From: Robiginitalea sediminis
Lineage (GTDB): Bacteria; Bacteroidota; Bacteroidia; Flavobacteriales; Flavobacteriaceae
DNA: 64,000 bases
Assembly: GCF_002198115.1 (NCBI RefSeq)
Contig: NZ_NGNR01000003.1
Span: 243,546-307,545 of the forward strand
Direction: 5' to 3'
This document shows, in pieces, positions 45,201 through 55,376 of the stretch. The notes below the pieces were generated by a model that worked only from the letters and a program-made list of their open reading frames with translations, did not search any database and was not told the origin of the DNA. The position numbers and the translations under genes are program-made. The stretch's first letter is position 1, and every line of letters begins with the position of its first letter.

Positions 45201-45739
45201 GGGGCCAGGCAAGTGGGGCGCCGCAGGAGCTGATCCGCAGGCTTGAAAGACATTACCACGAGGTCAACGCCGGAATTGGGGTACATAAATCCCCAGGGGT
45301 TTACGGGGCTTTCCCTACAGACCCCTACTCTCATACCCCTGCACACCGGGGTGCCCAGCAACCCGGGATGACGGGCCAGGTGAAGGAAGATGTCCTGACC
45401 CGGCTTATGGAGCTCGGGGTAAGGGTCCAATCCGGTGCCATAGCGTTTGGCCCGTTCTGGTTCGACCCGGAAGAATGGTTGGGCCAGGCAGATACCTTCG
45501 TGTACCGCAACCTAGCAGGAAATGAGGAATCCCTGGCCCTGCCGGCAGGTTCCCTGGCCTTTACCTATTGCCAGGTGCCCATTGTTTACCACCGCTCGGG
45601 AGAGGCCTATATCGAAGTGCATTATGCTAAGGGCAAGCCGGAGCGCAAGCCCGGGCACAGGCTAGACCCTGAACGTTCCGCCGCCATTTTCAAAAGGTCC
45701 GGGGAGGTGGTCCGTGTGGAGGTGGGCATCCCTGGATAA
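42287..45739 (+). CDS. Large cytosolic glycoside phosphorylase, GH149/GH161-like (beta-1,3-glucan phosphorylase candidate)
   Basis: A 1150-residue protein without a signal peptide or membrane segments. The N-terminal half is beta-rich (supersandwich-like), and the C-terminal half is helix-rich with an (alpha/alpha)6-type pattern. PEWNDANNALVG at 649-660 (Glu650-Trp-Asn-Asp653) resembles the xDWND active-site motif of GH94 phosphorylases. The size and the location in a beta-1,3-glucan locus match GH149 (and GH161) beta-1,3-glucan phosphorylases, which convert glucan plus phosphate to glucose-1-phosphate. This is a family-level inference; the alternative is another GH94-clan enzyme. It ends the PUL, 84 bases after the previous gene. 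Confidence 0.7.
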   Translation: MQTHVGNTPILDTSGKVEGEIVEFQGESFYKIANVDQMRPFFMSLVSDGNHWMFISSNGGLTAGRKNSEFALFPYYTDDKITESVDTTGCKTLFRVASASGGSMLWEPFSERYSGLYNIRRNLYKNRYGNTLIFEEENLDLGLVFQYQWETSNRFGFVRKARLCNTSGNPCEVHLLDGFLNLVPHGVTTELQNTRSNLVDAYKKSELLPESGLGIYALSAIIVDRAEPSEALKANVVWSAGLESPVCLVSARQVEDFRHGVTPTPETLNKGEKGAYLAYSRLNLDAGREHHWTLVANVNQGPSAVADLHKALGKPDALLQEVESDIRLGTEKLMGLAAAADGLQLTADPLRTMRHYANVMYNIMRGGIMDQDYLLEREDLAEYIRRASQRVSQQHREMLSGLPEAFTRFDLLERAGQVADADLMRLCLEYLPLKFSRRHGDPSRPWNKFSINTQRESDGAKILDYQGNWRDIFQNWEALAHSYPGFIHGMIHKFLNASTADGYNPYRITKYGVDWEVIEPDDPWSYIGYWGDHQVIYLLKFLEFAEDYEPGRLMDFWETDVFVYVDVPYRIKSFDDILQNPKDTIVFDAALDKELRKRMSDSGSDGVLLRGVDGQPYRVNLVEKLLAMLLAKVSNFVPEAGIWLNTQRPEWNDANNALVGNGVSMVTLYYLHRFLNFLDGVLDRHQPGRAMVSKALLDFFDAADQALKAHEGELSGSFDDVRRMALTETLGRAGEQYRASVYQGRLPSGKSELPADRLAVFVKQMLRYTAHSIAANRRKDQLFHSYNLIDLSQPGSLSVSYLDLMLEGQVAVLSSGYLDAAASADLMDALRSSALYRKDQNSYILYPNKDLPPFTRKNLIPEARVAASELLKQLLEDGDRSVIEQDSSGGYHFNGAFNNASRLAEALDCLPPSYAHLVAGERKLILETYEELFDHRSFTGRSGTFFGYEGLGSIYWHMVSKLSLAVLETCARGQASGAPQELIRRLERHYHEVNAGIGVHKSPGVYGAFPTDPYSHTPAHRGAQQPGMTGQVKEDVLTRLMELGVRVQSGAIAFGPFWFDPEEWLGQADTFVYRNLAGNEESLALPAGSLAFTYCQVPIVYHRSGEAYIEVHYAKGKPERKPGHRLDPERSAAIFKRSGEVVRVEVGIPG

Positions 45740-45750
45740 GGGAAGTCAAG

Positions 45751-46221
45751 TTACTGCGTATACACCTCTGCCTGTAGCCCTGGCAGCACCTCGCCGATGA
45801 GGTTGGTAAGGGTGTTGTTTGCACTGTCGAAGGCAAACTGGGTGACATTTCCGGTGCCGTCGGCCAGGCGCAGGGTATTGCCCTGGATGTCCCAGTTCCC
45901 GCCGGAGGTCCGGTTCTCTTCCGAACAGAAAAATTTGAAGAGGCCCCCGGTAATGGTAGTCACCACCAGGTCGTTTCCGTTAAAGGTCCATGTGTTGTCC
46001 GCGCGCAGGGTAATGCGTGCGCTGATACAGTCCAGCTCAGTCAGGACATTCGAGGTAGGGGTCCCGTCCTCGTCGATGTCCTGGGCAGGGCTGATCCGGA
46101 GTTCCGTCAGGTTCCAGGTGCCCACTACCAGTTCGGCATTGGGGTTTGGTCCAGTGCCCCCGTCGTCGTCCGAACAGGACCACAGCAACAGGGCTGTCAT
46201 AAGGTAAGCGATCTTTCTCAT
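45751..46221 (-). CDS. Lipocalin-like lipoprotein
   Basis: A 156-residue lipoprotein beginning MRKIAYLMTALLLWSC with a lipobox near residue 16 followed by an acidic DDDGG linker. The mature part has a lipocalin-like pattern (VGTWNLTELRIS, then RADNTWTFNGN, then GGNWDIQGNTLRLADG) common in Bacteroidetes surface lipoproteins. Ligand and function are unknown. I chose the ATG at 46221 rather than 46233 because the signal peptide starts there. It converges on the PUL. Confidence 0.75.
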   Translation of the reverse strand: MRKIAYLMTALLLWSCSDDDGGTGPNPNAELVVGTWNLTELRISPAQDIDEDGTPTSNVLTELDCISARITLRADNTWTFNGNDLVVTTITGGLFKFFCSEENRTSGGNWDIQGNTLRLADGTGNVTQFAFDSANNTLTNLIGEVLPGLQAEVYTQ

Positions 46222-46345
46222 AGGTATAGGCAATGGGGCGTCCCTGTTGGGACGGTCCCGAAAGATACTAAATTTTCACGGCGGGGCATTGCCAGGTCCT
46301 CCTGACGGAGCGGTCATGGGTTTATTTGCTCATATTTAGTACATT

Positions 46346-47044
46346 ATGGGAAAAACCATGAAAATCACAATCATTGGCAGCGGTGTGGTGGGGCAAACCC
46401 TGGCAGCTGCATTCCATTCCCAGGGCCACCAGGTTTGGATGGCGACCCGAAACCCGGATGAAACCGCAAAAAGAACGGTGGAAGACCCGCAAAGCGGGGA
46501 GTCATTTGCCCATTGGCATGCCGAAAACCCCGGGGTAACCCTGGTGTCCTTCGGGCAGGTGCCGGACGGGTCCGAGGTGTTGGTCAATGCCACAGGTGGG
46601 ATGGTTTCCCTGGACGCACTAGACCAGATAGGTGCCGATAAAATAGGGTCCAAAGTCCTCCTGGACGTGGCTAACCCATTGGATTTTTCCCAAGGGTTTC
46701 CGCCTACCCTGGCCTACTGCAATACAGATTCCCTTGGGGAACGTATTCAGCAACGGTTTCCCGGGGCAAGGGTTGTGAAGGCCCTCAATACGGTAAATTT
46801 TCGGGTCATGGTCCAGCCGGATATCGTTCCCGGCGCCCATAATCTCTTTATGTGCGGGGATGACCCCGGAGCAAAAGAGGTGGTTCTGGGGTTGCTGGCT
46901 TCCCTGGGGTGGCCACGTGGGCGGGTGCTGGATCTCGGGGGGATCGGTGCCGCCCGGGGCACGGAAATGCTTATGCCCCTTTGGCTTGGGCTGATGGTCC
47001 AAATGGGATCCCCCATCATGAACTTCGAGATCCGACGCCCCTGA
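46346..47044 (+). CDS. NADP-binding oxidoreductase (F420 reductase-like)
   Basis: A 232-residue cytosolic protein. The Rossmann motif IIGSGVVGQTLA (about 9-20) and a following basic residue pattern (ATRNPDET) point to NADPH binding. ALNTVNFRVM and GLLASLGWP match the NADPH-dependent F420-reductase-like family (F420_oxidored), which in bacteria without F420 has unknown acceptors. The substrate is not predictable. A second in-frame ATG is at 46358. Confidence 0.8.
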   Translation: MGKTMKITIIGSGVVGQTLAAAFHSQGHQVWMATRNPDETAKRTVEDPQSGESFAHWHAENPGVTLVSFGQVPDGSEVLVNATGGMVSLDALDQIGADKIGSKVLLDVANPLDFSQGFPPTLAYCNTDSLGERIQQRFPGARVVKALNTVNFRVMVQPDIVPGAHNLFMCGDDPGAKEVVLGLLASLGWPRGRVLDLGGIGAARGTEMLMPLWLGLMVQMGSPIMNFEIRRP

Positions 47045-47102
47045 ATTCCCAGAAAGCAACAGCTTGCCACTTTTTCCGATCTTTGCAAAAAAAAGGACGG
47101 CA

Positions 47103-47621
47103 ATGACGCTATTTGTGGACATGGACGAGGTAATTGCAGATACCTACGGCGCGCATATCGAACGGTTCAATGCCCGCCATGGTACGGCCCTGAGCCGGGA
47201 GCAATGCATGGGCGGGGAAGTTTGGCAACAGGTTCCCGAGTACCGGCAAACCATCTGGAACCACTATTACGAGCCGGGCTTCTTCAGGGAACTCAACCCC
47301 ATTGCCCACAGCCAGGAAGTGCTTAGGGAACTCGTTGAGAAGTATGAGGTCTTTATTGCTTCGGCTGCTATGCAATTTCCCAATTCCCTGAAGGAAAAAC
47401 ACGAATGGCTGGATGAGCACTTCCCCTTTATCCACTGGCGCAACCGCATCCTCTGCGGGGACAAGCACATTCTCAGGGGAGATATCCTCATAGACGACCG
47501 CAGCCACAACCTGGAGACCTTCCAGGGCCGCAGTATCCTGTTTACCTCCCCCCACAACATCCACACCACAGGTTTCGAACGCCTGGACAACTGGCAGGAC
47601 GCGGCAGACCGCCTGCTGTAA
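47103..47621 (+). CDS. 5'(3')-deoxyribonucleotidase, NT5C type
   Basis: A 172-residue HAD phosphatase. The nucleophile motif FVDMDEVIADTYG (Asp6, Asp8) and the late ILIDDRSHNLETF motif fit the NT5C family, which dephosphorylates deoxyribonucleotides (dUMP/dTMP) to control pools. I chose the ATG at 47103, as the upstream in-frame sequence lies inside an A-rich stretch with no homology to the family. A 47622-47750 gap separates it from the next gene. Confidence 0.88.
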   Translation: MTLFVDMDEVIADTYGAHIERFNARHGTALSREQCMGGEVWQQVPEYRQTIWNHYYEPGFFRELNPIAHSQEVLRELVEKYEVFIASAAMQFPNSLKEKHEWLDEHFPFIHWRNRILCGDKHILRGDILIDDRSHNLETFQGRSILFTSPHNIHTTGFERLDNWQDAADRLL

Positions 47622-47750
47622 GCGGCCCGGGAACCGTTTTTTTACCTACATTTAAGAAAACCAGGGGCGGTATCTGACCTTTCCCCGGGGCGTACACCTG
47701 CGTTTCCCGTGGGCAGGACATTCATTTCCCCTCAGACCAACCGATTTTCC

Positions 47751-49085
47751 ATGAAAAAATTCCCGAATGCCTTTACCATTATGCTGGGGGTAATCCTGCT
47801 GGCGTGGGGCCTCACCTTTGTGGTTCCCAAAGGGGCCTATGAGCGCCAGACCCACCCAACCTCCGGGCAGGTAACGGTGGTGCCGGATTCCTATTCCGAA
47901 ATACAGGCCGAACCCCTTGGTGTTATGGACCTGGTCCTAGCCATCCCGGAAGGCCTGGTAGACCGGGCAGACCTGATTGTCCTGATCCTACTTATTGGCG
48001 GATGTTTCTACCTGATCGAAAAAACCGGGGTACTGGGGCAGGCCCTGCAGCGTATCGTAGACCTGTTACAGGGCAGGGAAGCCCTGGCCATCCTGGCGGT
48101 TTCGGTCCTCTTTGCGGCCGCAGGGGCTACCATCGGTTTGCAGGAGGAAGTGATTGCCATGGCTCCCATTTTGGTGCTCTTCTCGCGCTCCATGGGCTAC
48201 GACGCCAAATTGGCGGTGGCCATGAGTTTTGGTTCCGCAGTCCTCGGGGCAGCCTTCAGCCCGCTTAACCCGTTTGCCGTCTTACTGGCCCAGCAGGAAG
48301 CGGGTCTGGCCCTGCTCTCGGGCATGCCTTTCCGGTTGGTAGTGCTGGCCATTGCCCTGGGGGTGTGGGTGCTATACCTGGTGCGGTATGCAAGGCGGAA
48401 CCCGGTAGCCAAAATCCCGATGGATGCCTCCAACGGGCAACTCAGCTCCAGGGGGATGCTTATCCTGGGGTTGCTCGCCGCGACTTTTTGCCTGGTTACC
48501 TACGGGATGCTGCAATGGGACTGGGGGTTTAACCACCTTTCGGGCTGTTTTTTTGCCCTGGCTATTGCCAGTGGACTTATAGCGCGCATGGGGCTTAACC
48601 AGACCGGGATGACCTACGCCGGCGGGTTCCGGGAGATGATCTACGCCAGTGTCGTCATTGGTATGGCCGGCAGTATTTCCCTCCTGCTTAAAAAGGGGAT
48701 GGTTATAGACACCATTGTATATGGCCTTTTTGCCCCCATGGAAGCCCTGCCCACCCCCCTGGCGGCCCTGGGGATGCTTGTGGGTCAATCCCTCCTGCAC
48801 TTGCCGGTCCCCAGCTATTCGGGCCAGGCCATCCTGACCATGCCCATCCTGACCCCCCTCTCCGATTTGGCCGGCATGCCGCGGCAGGTTTGTGTCCTGG
48901 CCTATCAGTACGGGGCGGTCAATATGGATATGCTGGTACCCACCAACGGGGCGCTTATGGCCATCCTCTCCGTTTGTGAAATCCCTTATAATCAGTGGCT
49001 GCGGTTTATCTGGAAACCTGCCCTCCTGCTGTTCGGGATAGCGGCACTGGCGCTCATCGTGGCCTTACAGACCGGTTATTCCTGA
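47751..49085 (+). CDS. YfcC-family membrane carrier
   Basis: A 444-residue inner-membrane protein with about eleven or twelve helices. MKKFPNAFTIMLGVILLAW opens the first helix, and SVLFAAAGATIGLQEEVIAMAPILV and AVLGAAFSPLNPFAVLLAQQEAGL resemble the C4-dicarboxylate/basic-amino-acid anaerobic carrier family (YfcC, DcuC-related). The transported substrate is not clear. I chose the ATG at 47751 over an earlier one at 47709 because the first 14 residues are not family-like. Confidence 0.85.
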   Translation: MKKFPNAFTIMLGVILLAWGLTFVVPKGAYERQTHPTSGQVTVVPDSYSEIQAEPLGVMDLVLAIPEGLVDRADLIVLILLIGGCFYLIEKTGVLGQALQRIVDLLQGREALAILAVSVLFAAAGATIGLQEEVIAMAPILVLFSRSMGYDAKLAVAMSFGSAVLGAAFSPLNPFAVLLAQQEAGLALLSGMPFRLVVLAIALGVWVLYLVRYARRNPVAKIPMDASNGQLSSRGMLILGLLAATFCLVTYGMLQWDWGFNHLSGCFFALAIASGLIARMGLNQTGMTYAGGFREMIYASVVIGMAGSISLLLKKGMVIDTIVYGLFAPMEALPTPLAALGMLVGQSLLHLPVPSYSGQAILTMPILTPLSDLAGMPRQVCVLAYQYGAVNMDMLVPTNGALMAILSVCEIPYNQWLRFIWKPALLLFGIAALALIVALQTGYS

Positions 49086-49088
49086 AGA

Positions 49089-49511
49089 TTACCGGAATTT
49101 AACCAGGCGTTGCAGGGTACTGCCTTTGCCGTTGTCCCAAAGGGTGTCTGTGCGCGTGCTGTCCGGGGAGCGCAGTGTCTGGTGGTAGGTTTCGCGTATG
49201 GAATCCCCGGGCGCTTCCAGGGTAATCTCCAGGCTTTGACCGGTTTCCAACCACCTGCCGCGCCGGATTTTCTCCAGGTGGTACTCCGAAAACCGCCCGT
49301 TGCGCCTTAAGGTATGGTGTTCGGCCTGGCCACTGGTGGCCAGCACGTAGCGTTCCGTTACGTTGGGGTTGTCCTGCCCCTGGGTTCGCAGCAGGTATTG
49401 CCCGGCCCATTCGGCAGAAGCCGAGGTGTTTTTTTCATAAGTTTCGGCTTCCCGGCAGCCTTGGATGAAGAAGGTCAGGAATGCAAGGGCAAGTGACAGA
49501 AAACGTGACAT
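49089..49511 (-). CDS. Small lipoprotein of unknown function
   Basis: A 140-residue lipoprotein: MSRFLSLALAFLTFFIQGC with lipobox FIQGC, then a mature part of mixed beta character. I see no known domain. It is one of five minus-strand genes for exported proteins between 49.1 and 52.2 kb. Start chosen at 49511 because the signal peptide begins there. Confidence 0.6.
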   Translation of the reverse strand: MSRFLSLALAFLTFFIQGCREAETYEKNTSASAEWAGQYLLRTQGQDNPNVTERYVLATSGQAEHHTLRRNGRFSEYHLEKIRRGRWLETGQSLEITLEAPGDSIRETYHQTLRSPDSTRTDTLWDNGKGSTLQRLVKFR

Positions 49512-49572
49512 GATCTCCAAAATACAACTTATGCAAAAATTGAGATACTTATAATAGGGAATAGTACTCTCT

Positions 49573-50175
49573 CTAATTCCTTTTTTTAGGCGGTTTACAG
49601 GTCTTGCAGAAACCGGAAAGCGCGTTTATCTCCTCCCGCACCCGCTCCTGCTCTTCCCTGAGTTTATCCTGGTCCTGCCCCATCTGTGTGACGTTGGCCA
49701 CCCGGCTGCTCTCCGCGGCCATTTCGGCTTGTAATTCCTGGAAATAGGGCTCAAAAAACCCGATGTCCGAGAAGGTTTTTTTGTTTTCGAACAGGGCTTT
49801 GCGGAGTTTGCGGGCATAGAGTTCGGTAAGGTCGAATTCGTAGCGGGCCAGCCCTGCCAGCTGCTTGGCCGTAGTGCTGTCCGGGGCGGTCAGGAATGCC
49901 GCCGACCGCTGCAGGGTGGCGCTCACCTTTGGGTTGAAATTTCGGGTAAACATAAATGCGGCCGTACTCATCTGTACCCCAAAGCCCAGGCGTACCCCGG
50001 ACTGCATGCTGCTCCCGGGCAGTTTCGGGTGGATTTGTGTGGCGGCAGAGCGGAAGTCCGAGAGGGTTACCTGGTACGCCTCTGACCATTCAACAAGGTC
50101 GGTTTCCGCCTGGGCGCGCCCCGGAAGGACAGGGGCAACCAACAGGGTAATCAGGGCAACCAAGGTTCGGGTCAT
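49573..50175 (-). CDS. Exported protein of unknown function with C-terminal coiled coil
   Basis: A 200-residue protein starting MTRTLVALITLLVAPVLPGRAQA, a signal peptide with probable cleavage after ARAQA. The mature part begins with WSEAYQVTLSDF and has a C-terminal coiled coil rich in Gln, Glu and Arg ending with a CKTCKPPKK Cys pair. The family is not recognised. It lies three bases after the DUF1080 gene stop and is probably cotranscribed with it. Confidence 0.65.
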   Translation of the reverse strand: MTRTLVALITLLVAPVLPGRAQAETDLVEWSEAYQVTLSDFRSAATQIHPKLPGSSMQSGVRLGFGVQMSTAAFMFTRNFNPKVSATLQRSAAFLTAPDSTTAKQLAGLARYEFDLTELYARKLRKALFENKKTFSDIGFFEPYFQELQAEMAAESSRVANVTQMGQDQDKLREEQERVREEINALSGFCKTCKPPKKRN

Positions 50176-50193
50176 AATCGTGCGGAGCATTAT

Positions 50194-50751
50194 TTAAGGG
50201 TATAAGCGGATATTCCTGAAGCGGATAGTCCCAGTCCCGCTGGCCTGCAATCCGATATAACCGGACCCAAGCCCGGGGTTTGCCAGCCTGGCGGTGAGGG
50301 TGTCGTTCACCCAGATCTTCAGGGTATCGGGGCGGCAGTCTATACGGTAGGTATTCCAGCGGTTCAGGGTGTTGACATGGGCCAGGGGGGGGTGCCGGGT
50401 TACGATAGCCCCGGTCCGGAACTCCGGGTTGGGGTGCAGGTCCCAGATATTGATTTCATGGCAGTCCGTGGCACTTAGTTCCTGTTTGGCACAGCGGATA
50501 AAGATGCCGGAATTGATGGTACTGTCCGGCATGAATTCCAGTTCCAGTCGGAAATCGGTGTAACGCTCCCGCGTCATTACAAAACCTTCTGCGGAATCGG
50601 CCCGGCCTTGAAGCAGCCCGTCTCGGAAGTCCCATTGGGCCGCACCATGGACCTCCCAATCTGCCTGGCCCGGGGCAAACAATTCCCGTCCCCGGTCGGT
50701 GCATGTGCTAATGGCCAGGGCAAGCATCCACAATGGAATAAGTATCCTCAT
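50194..50751 (-). CDS. DUF1080 (3-keto-glycoside hydrolase-like) lipoprotein
   Basis: A 185-residue exported protein with a signal peptide MRILIPLWMLALAISTC and a likely lipobox Cys. The remainder is a concanavalin-like beta-sandwich: YTDFRLELEFMPDSTINSGIFIRC, then CHEINIWDLHPNPEFRTGAI, then LNRWNTYRIDCRPDTLKIWVND, then GYIGLQ, which match DUF1080. Relatives include enzymes acting on 3-ketosugars and carbohydrate-binding proteins. Whether this copy is catalytic is uncertain. Confidence 0.85.
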   Translation of the reverse strand: MRILIPLWMLALAISTCTDRGRELFAPGQADWEVHGAAQWDFRDGLLQGRADSAEGFVMTRERYTDFRLELEFMPDSTINSGIFIRCAKQELSATDCHEINIWDLHPNPEFRTGAIVTRHPPLAHVNTLNRWNTYRIDCRPDTLKIWVNDTLTARLANPGLGSGYIGLQASGTGTIRFRNIRLYP

Positions 50752-50844
50752 ACCGGACTTAAAGATACAAAAGCGGGTGTGGCCAAAGGAGTAAGGGGCG
50801 GGTATTTTTATCCCCCGGATTTTTCGGGAAGTCCGCCCATCCCT

Positions 50845-51336
50845 TTAGTTTGCCAATTTAAAGATGCCGGATACCTGCAGTTCTTTTTCGATGGACCCAT
50901 AGAGAAAGGAGACATCAATATCCACCTCCCATTCGGTCTGCGAACGCCGGTTTCCGGAAATGGTGCCGCTTGTTACCGGGAAGCTGTCATTGGTTTCGCA
51001 AAAACAGCTTTGACGGTAATAGGGGGAAAGCCGCACCAGGGCCAGTCCTGTCGCGGTAAAGGAGGTGAGTGCCGCATCCACTTCGAAAATCAGAATTTCC
51101 GAGAAGCCCGAATCGGCAATCTGAGGGTCGGAATCGATGGTGAACTCGTAGCGGAATACCCTTTTGTCCCCGGAGCCAACCGTAGCGATCTGGACGGGGG
51201 CATCCGGGTCCGGGGGGATCACGGCGGTATTCTCGGTGAAGGTCAGCAGGGTACGGCGGTCTTCCCCGGAATCGTCCGAGGAACAGCCCTGCATCAGGAG
51301 CAGGACGCCCAATAGCAATAGGATGTAGTGGCGCAT
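50845..51336 (-). CDS. Lipoprotein of unknown function
   Basis: A 163-residue lipoprotein with signal peptide MRHYILLLLGVLLLMQGC and a Ser/Asp linker. The mature sequence is beta-rich, with a Cys pair at SCFCET, and no family is recognised. Flanked by other lipoprotein genes of the same strand but with larger spacings. Confidence 0.65.
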   Translation of the reverse strand: MRHYILLLLGVLLLMQGCSSDDSGEDRRTLLTFTENTAVIPPDPDAPVQIATVGSGDKRVFRYEFTIDSDPQIADSGFSEILIFEVDAALTSFTATGLALVRLSPYYRQSCFCETNDSFPVTSGTISGNRRSQTEWEVDIDVSFLYGSIEKELQVSGIFKLAN

Positions 51337-51450
51337 GGCAGTGAGATTTGGGGTTTTATCTCCGCTACAAACCCGTCTCGGGCCTTGGCGGATACTATAA
51401 AGATAAGGTTTTGCCCGGGGGGTTGCTTTAAACCTCCTGGTAGTACCCTT

Positions 51451-52173
51451 TTATTTTTCCAGATCGGCCAGCCACGGATACCCTGACGTTCCCGCTTTCA
51501 AGGGCCTCAAGGTTTGTTCCAGACTGTCCCGGTTCCACCCCAGCCCGGCGGTTTCGGGCCGCTCGTACAACAGGTTGTAGGCCGATTGGTGCATACCAAA
51601 TGCCTTAAGCTGGCCAAATGCCGAAAGGGCCCGCTCCTCGATCCAGGCCCCGGTGCCGAATTCCAGGTTCAGCAGGGCTGCGAGGGTGTCGTTAACCCTG
51701 CCGGGCCGGGAAGGCAGCATGCGGCCCCGGTGGGTAAGGTCGTTGAATTCCCGAAGGATGAGGTGTACGGCCGAATCATTTCCTTCTTCTCGGCGGCGCT
51801 CCCAGAATTCCCGGTAGTAGGTCCCAAAAGCCTCCGGATCCGCAAATGAGGCCTCCAGGCTGTCTGCCCATTGGCGGAAATTCTTTCGGACATAAACAGG
51901 GCCAATGAGAAACTCCCCGGCACCCTGATGGACCTGGTCCAGGAGTTTGAAGTACCCGAATTGCTTGAAACTCTCGTGGAGCATCAGCAGGTTTTCGGGT
52001 TTTCGCACCCATTGGTTTGCGGTCCAGTCTCCGTGTCGGAGTTCAGAAAAACTGGGGCGGTGCTCCTGGTAGGCGGTAGGAGGTTGCTCCCCGCAGCCGG
52101 TAGCCCACATCAGCAGGCCAGCCAGGCAGGTGGTGGCCCAGGCGCGCAGAGCGCAATGTCGTTGGTGTTTCAT
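51451..52173 (-). CDS. Lipoprotein of unknown function
   Basis: A 240-residue lipoprotein (lipobox ATGC near residue 27). The mature protein is mainly helical with motifs such as HESFKQFGYFKLLDQVHQGAGEFL and NLLYERPETAGLGW. No known domain is visible. It is divergent from katG across a 321-base gap. Confidence 0.65.
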   Translation of the reverse strand: MKHQRHCALRAWATTCLAGLLMWATGCGEQPPTAYQEHRPSFSELRHGDWTANQWVRKPENLLMLHESFKQFGYFKLLDQVHQGAGEFLIGPVYVRKNFRQWADSLEASFADPEAFGTYYREFWERRREEGNDSAVHLILREFNDLTHRGRMLPSRPGRVNDTLAALLNLEFGTGAWIEERALSAFGQLKAFGMHQSAYNLLYERPETAGLGWNRDSLEQTLRPLKAGTSGYPWLADLEK

Positions 52174-52386
52174 TCAGGTGTCTTGAAGGCCTATTTTTAA
52201 CAAGCCTGATGGGTCAGGGTCAAACTTATGGAATTTCGGATAACCGCATGGTATGGGAGGTAACAATCCCAGGCACCTGCCCCCATCCCGACAGGACAGC
52301 TTTCCCTCTCGAAATATCCCGTGAATTGCTTTCGAATGGGATGTTAATTGCTTAAATTTAAGGTCCTTTCCACGGGAGCGATACTA

Positions 52387-54732
<2,346 letters not shown>

Positions 54733-54757
54733 AACTGAGGTTCATTTTTAAATTCCG

Positions 54758-54784
54758 AAAAGCGGCCCCCGGGCCGCTTTTTTT
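54758..54784 (+). terminator. Intrinsic terminator of katG
   Basis: AAAAGCGGCCC (54758-54768) and GGGCCGCTTTT (54771-54781) pair perfectly with a two-base centre, followed by TTT. It lies 26 bases after the stop. By symmetry it may also terminate the minus-strand GNAT gene, whose stop is 24 bases away. Confidence 0.88.
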
Positions 54785-54808
54785 ATGCCTGCGCGGTAAG
54801 GGGTAGCG

Positions 54809-55270
54809 CTATGGGGAAGGGTCCCGTTGCCTTTCAAACCGGATCTTCCGGACCCCGTGGTCGGTATCGTATTGCCCGGATTCCCGGAACCCGCAGCGGA
54901 GATAGAGCGCTGTGGCCGGCAGATTCTTCAGCCCGGTCTCTACGGTATAACGGGAGGTAACGTAGGTGTCCAGGACGAACTGCACCAGAGCCTTGCCAAT
55001 CCCTTTTCGAAAGAACCGGGGTAGGACCACCAGGCTCTGGATATGCGTTGAGTTCGTGCCGGGTACCACCTCTACAACCCCGGCCAGGGCACCCGAGCGA
55101 AAAAATCCATAAAAATCGTTGGAGGAAGTTGTAAACCCCTCAAGGGGCCGTTTCAGAGGCGGGAAATCGGTTGCCCCGAGCAACCTGGCTTCTACGGCGT
55201 AAGAGGCCTGGAAAACCTCCCGGATGGCGCGGGCAGTATCAGGTTTATGGTGGTCCAGCTTCCGGATCAT
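54809..55270 (-). CDS. GNAT-family N-acetyltransferase
   Basis: A 153-residue cytoplasmic acetyltransferase. The acetyl-CoA loop is IQSLVVLPRFFRKGIGKALVQFVLD (partly shown), followed by TVETGLKNLPATALYLRCGFRESG, a classical C-terminal GNAT pattern. The acceptor substrate is unknown. I chose the ATG at 55270 because it sits right behind a purine-rich AAGGAGG; an upstream start at 55318 would overlap the 43-residue gene more. The start overlaps that small gene by 26 bases. Confidence 0.85.
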   Translation of the reverse strand: MIRKLDHHKPDTARAIREVFQASYAVEARLLGATDFPPLKRPLEGFTTSSNDFYGFFRSGALAGVVEVVPGTNSTHIQSLVVLPRFFRKGIGKALVQFVLDTYVTSRYTVETGLKNLPATALYLRCGFRESGQYDTDHGVRKIRFERQRDPSP

Positions 55271-55376
55271 CCTCCTTGTCTGTTTTACGCGGGGTGAGTT
55301 TATAAACCAGCCAGCCAAACCCTACAACCAGGTGCAGGGCAATAAGGGCCAGGATAATTTTGGTGGTCAGGTTCAT
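55245..55376 (-). CDS. 43-residue single-span membrane protein
   Basis: A small ORF of 43 codons plus stop. It begins with MNLTTKIILALIALHLVVG, a single hydrophobic helix, then a Trp/Tyr interface and a short charged tail (KLTPRKTDKEDD). It overlaps the GNAT start by 26 bases, so the two are probably coexpressed. I recall similar mini-proteins in other Flavobacteriia, but I cannot name the family. It is easy to miss because of its size. Confidence 0.6.
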   Translation of the reverse strand: MNLTTKIILALIALHLVVGFGWLVYKLTPRKTDKEDDPEAGPP

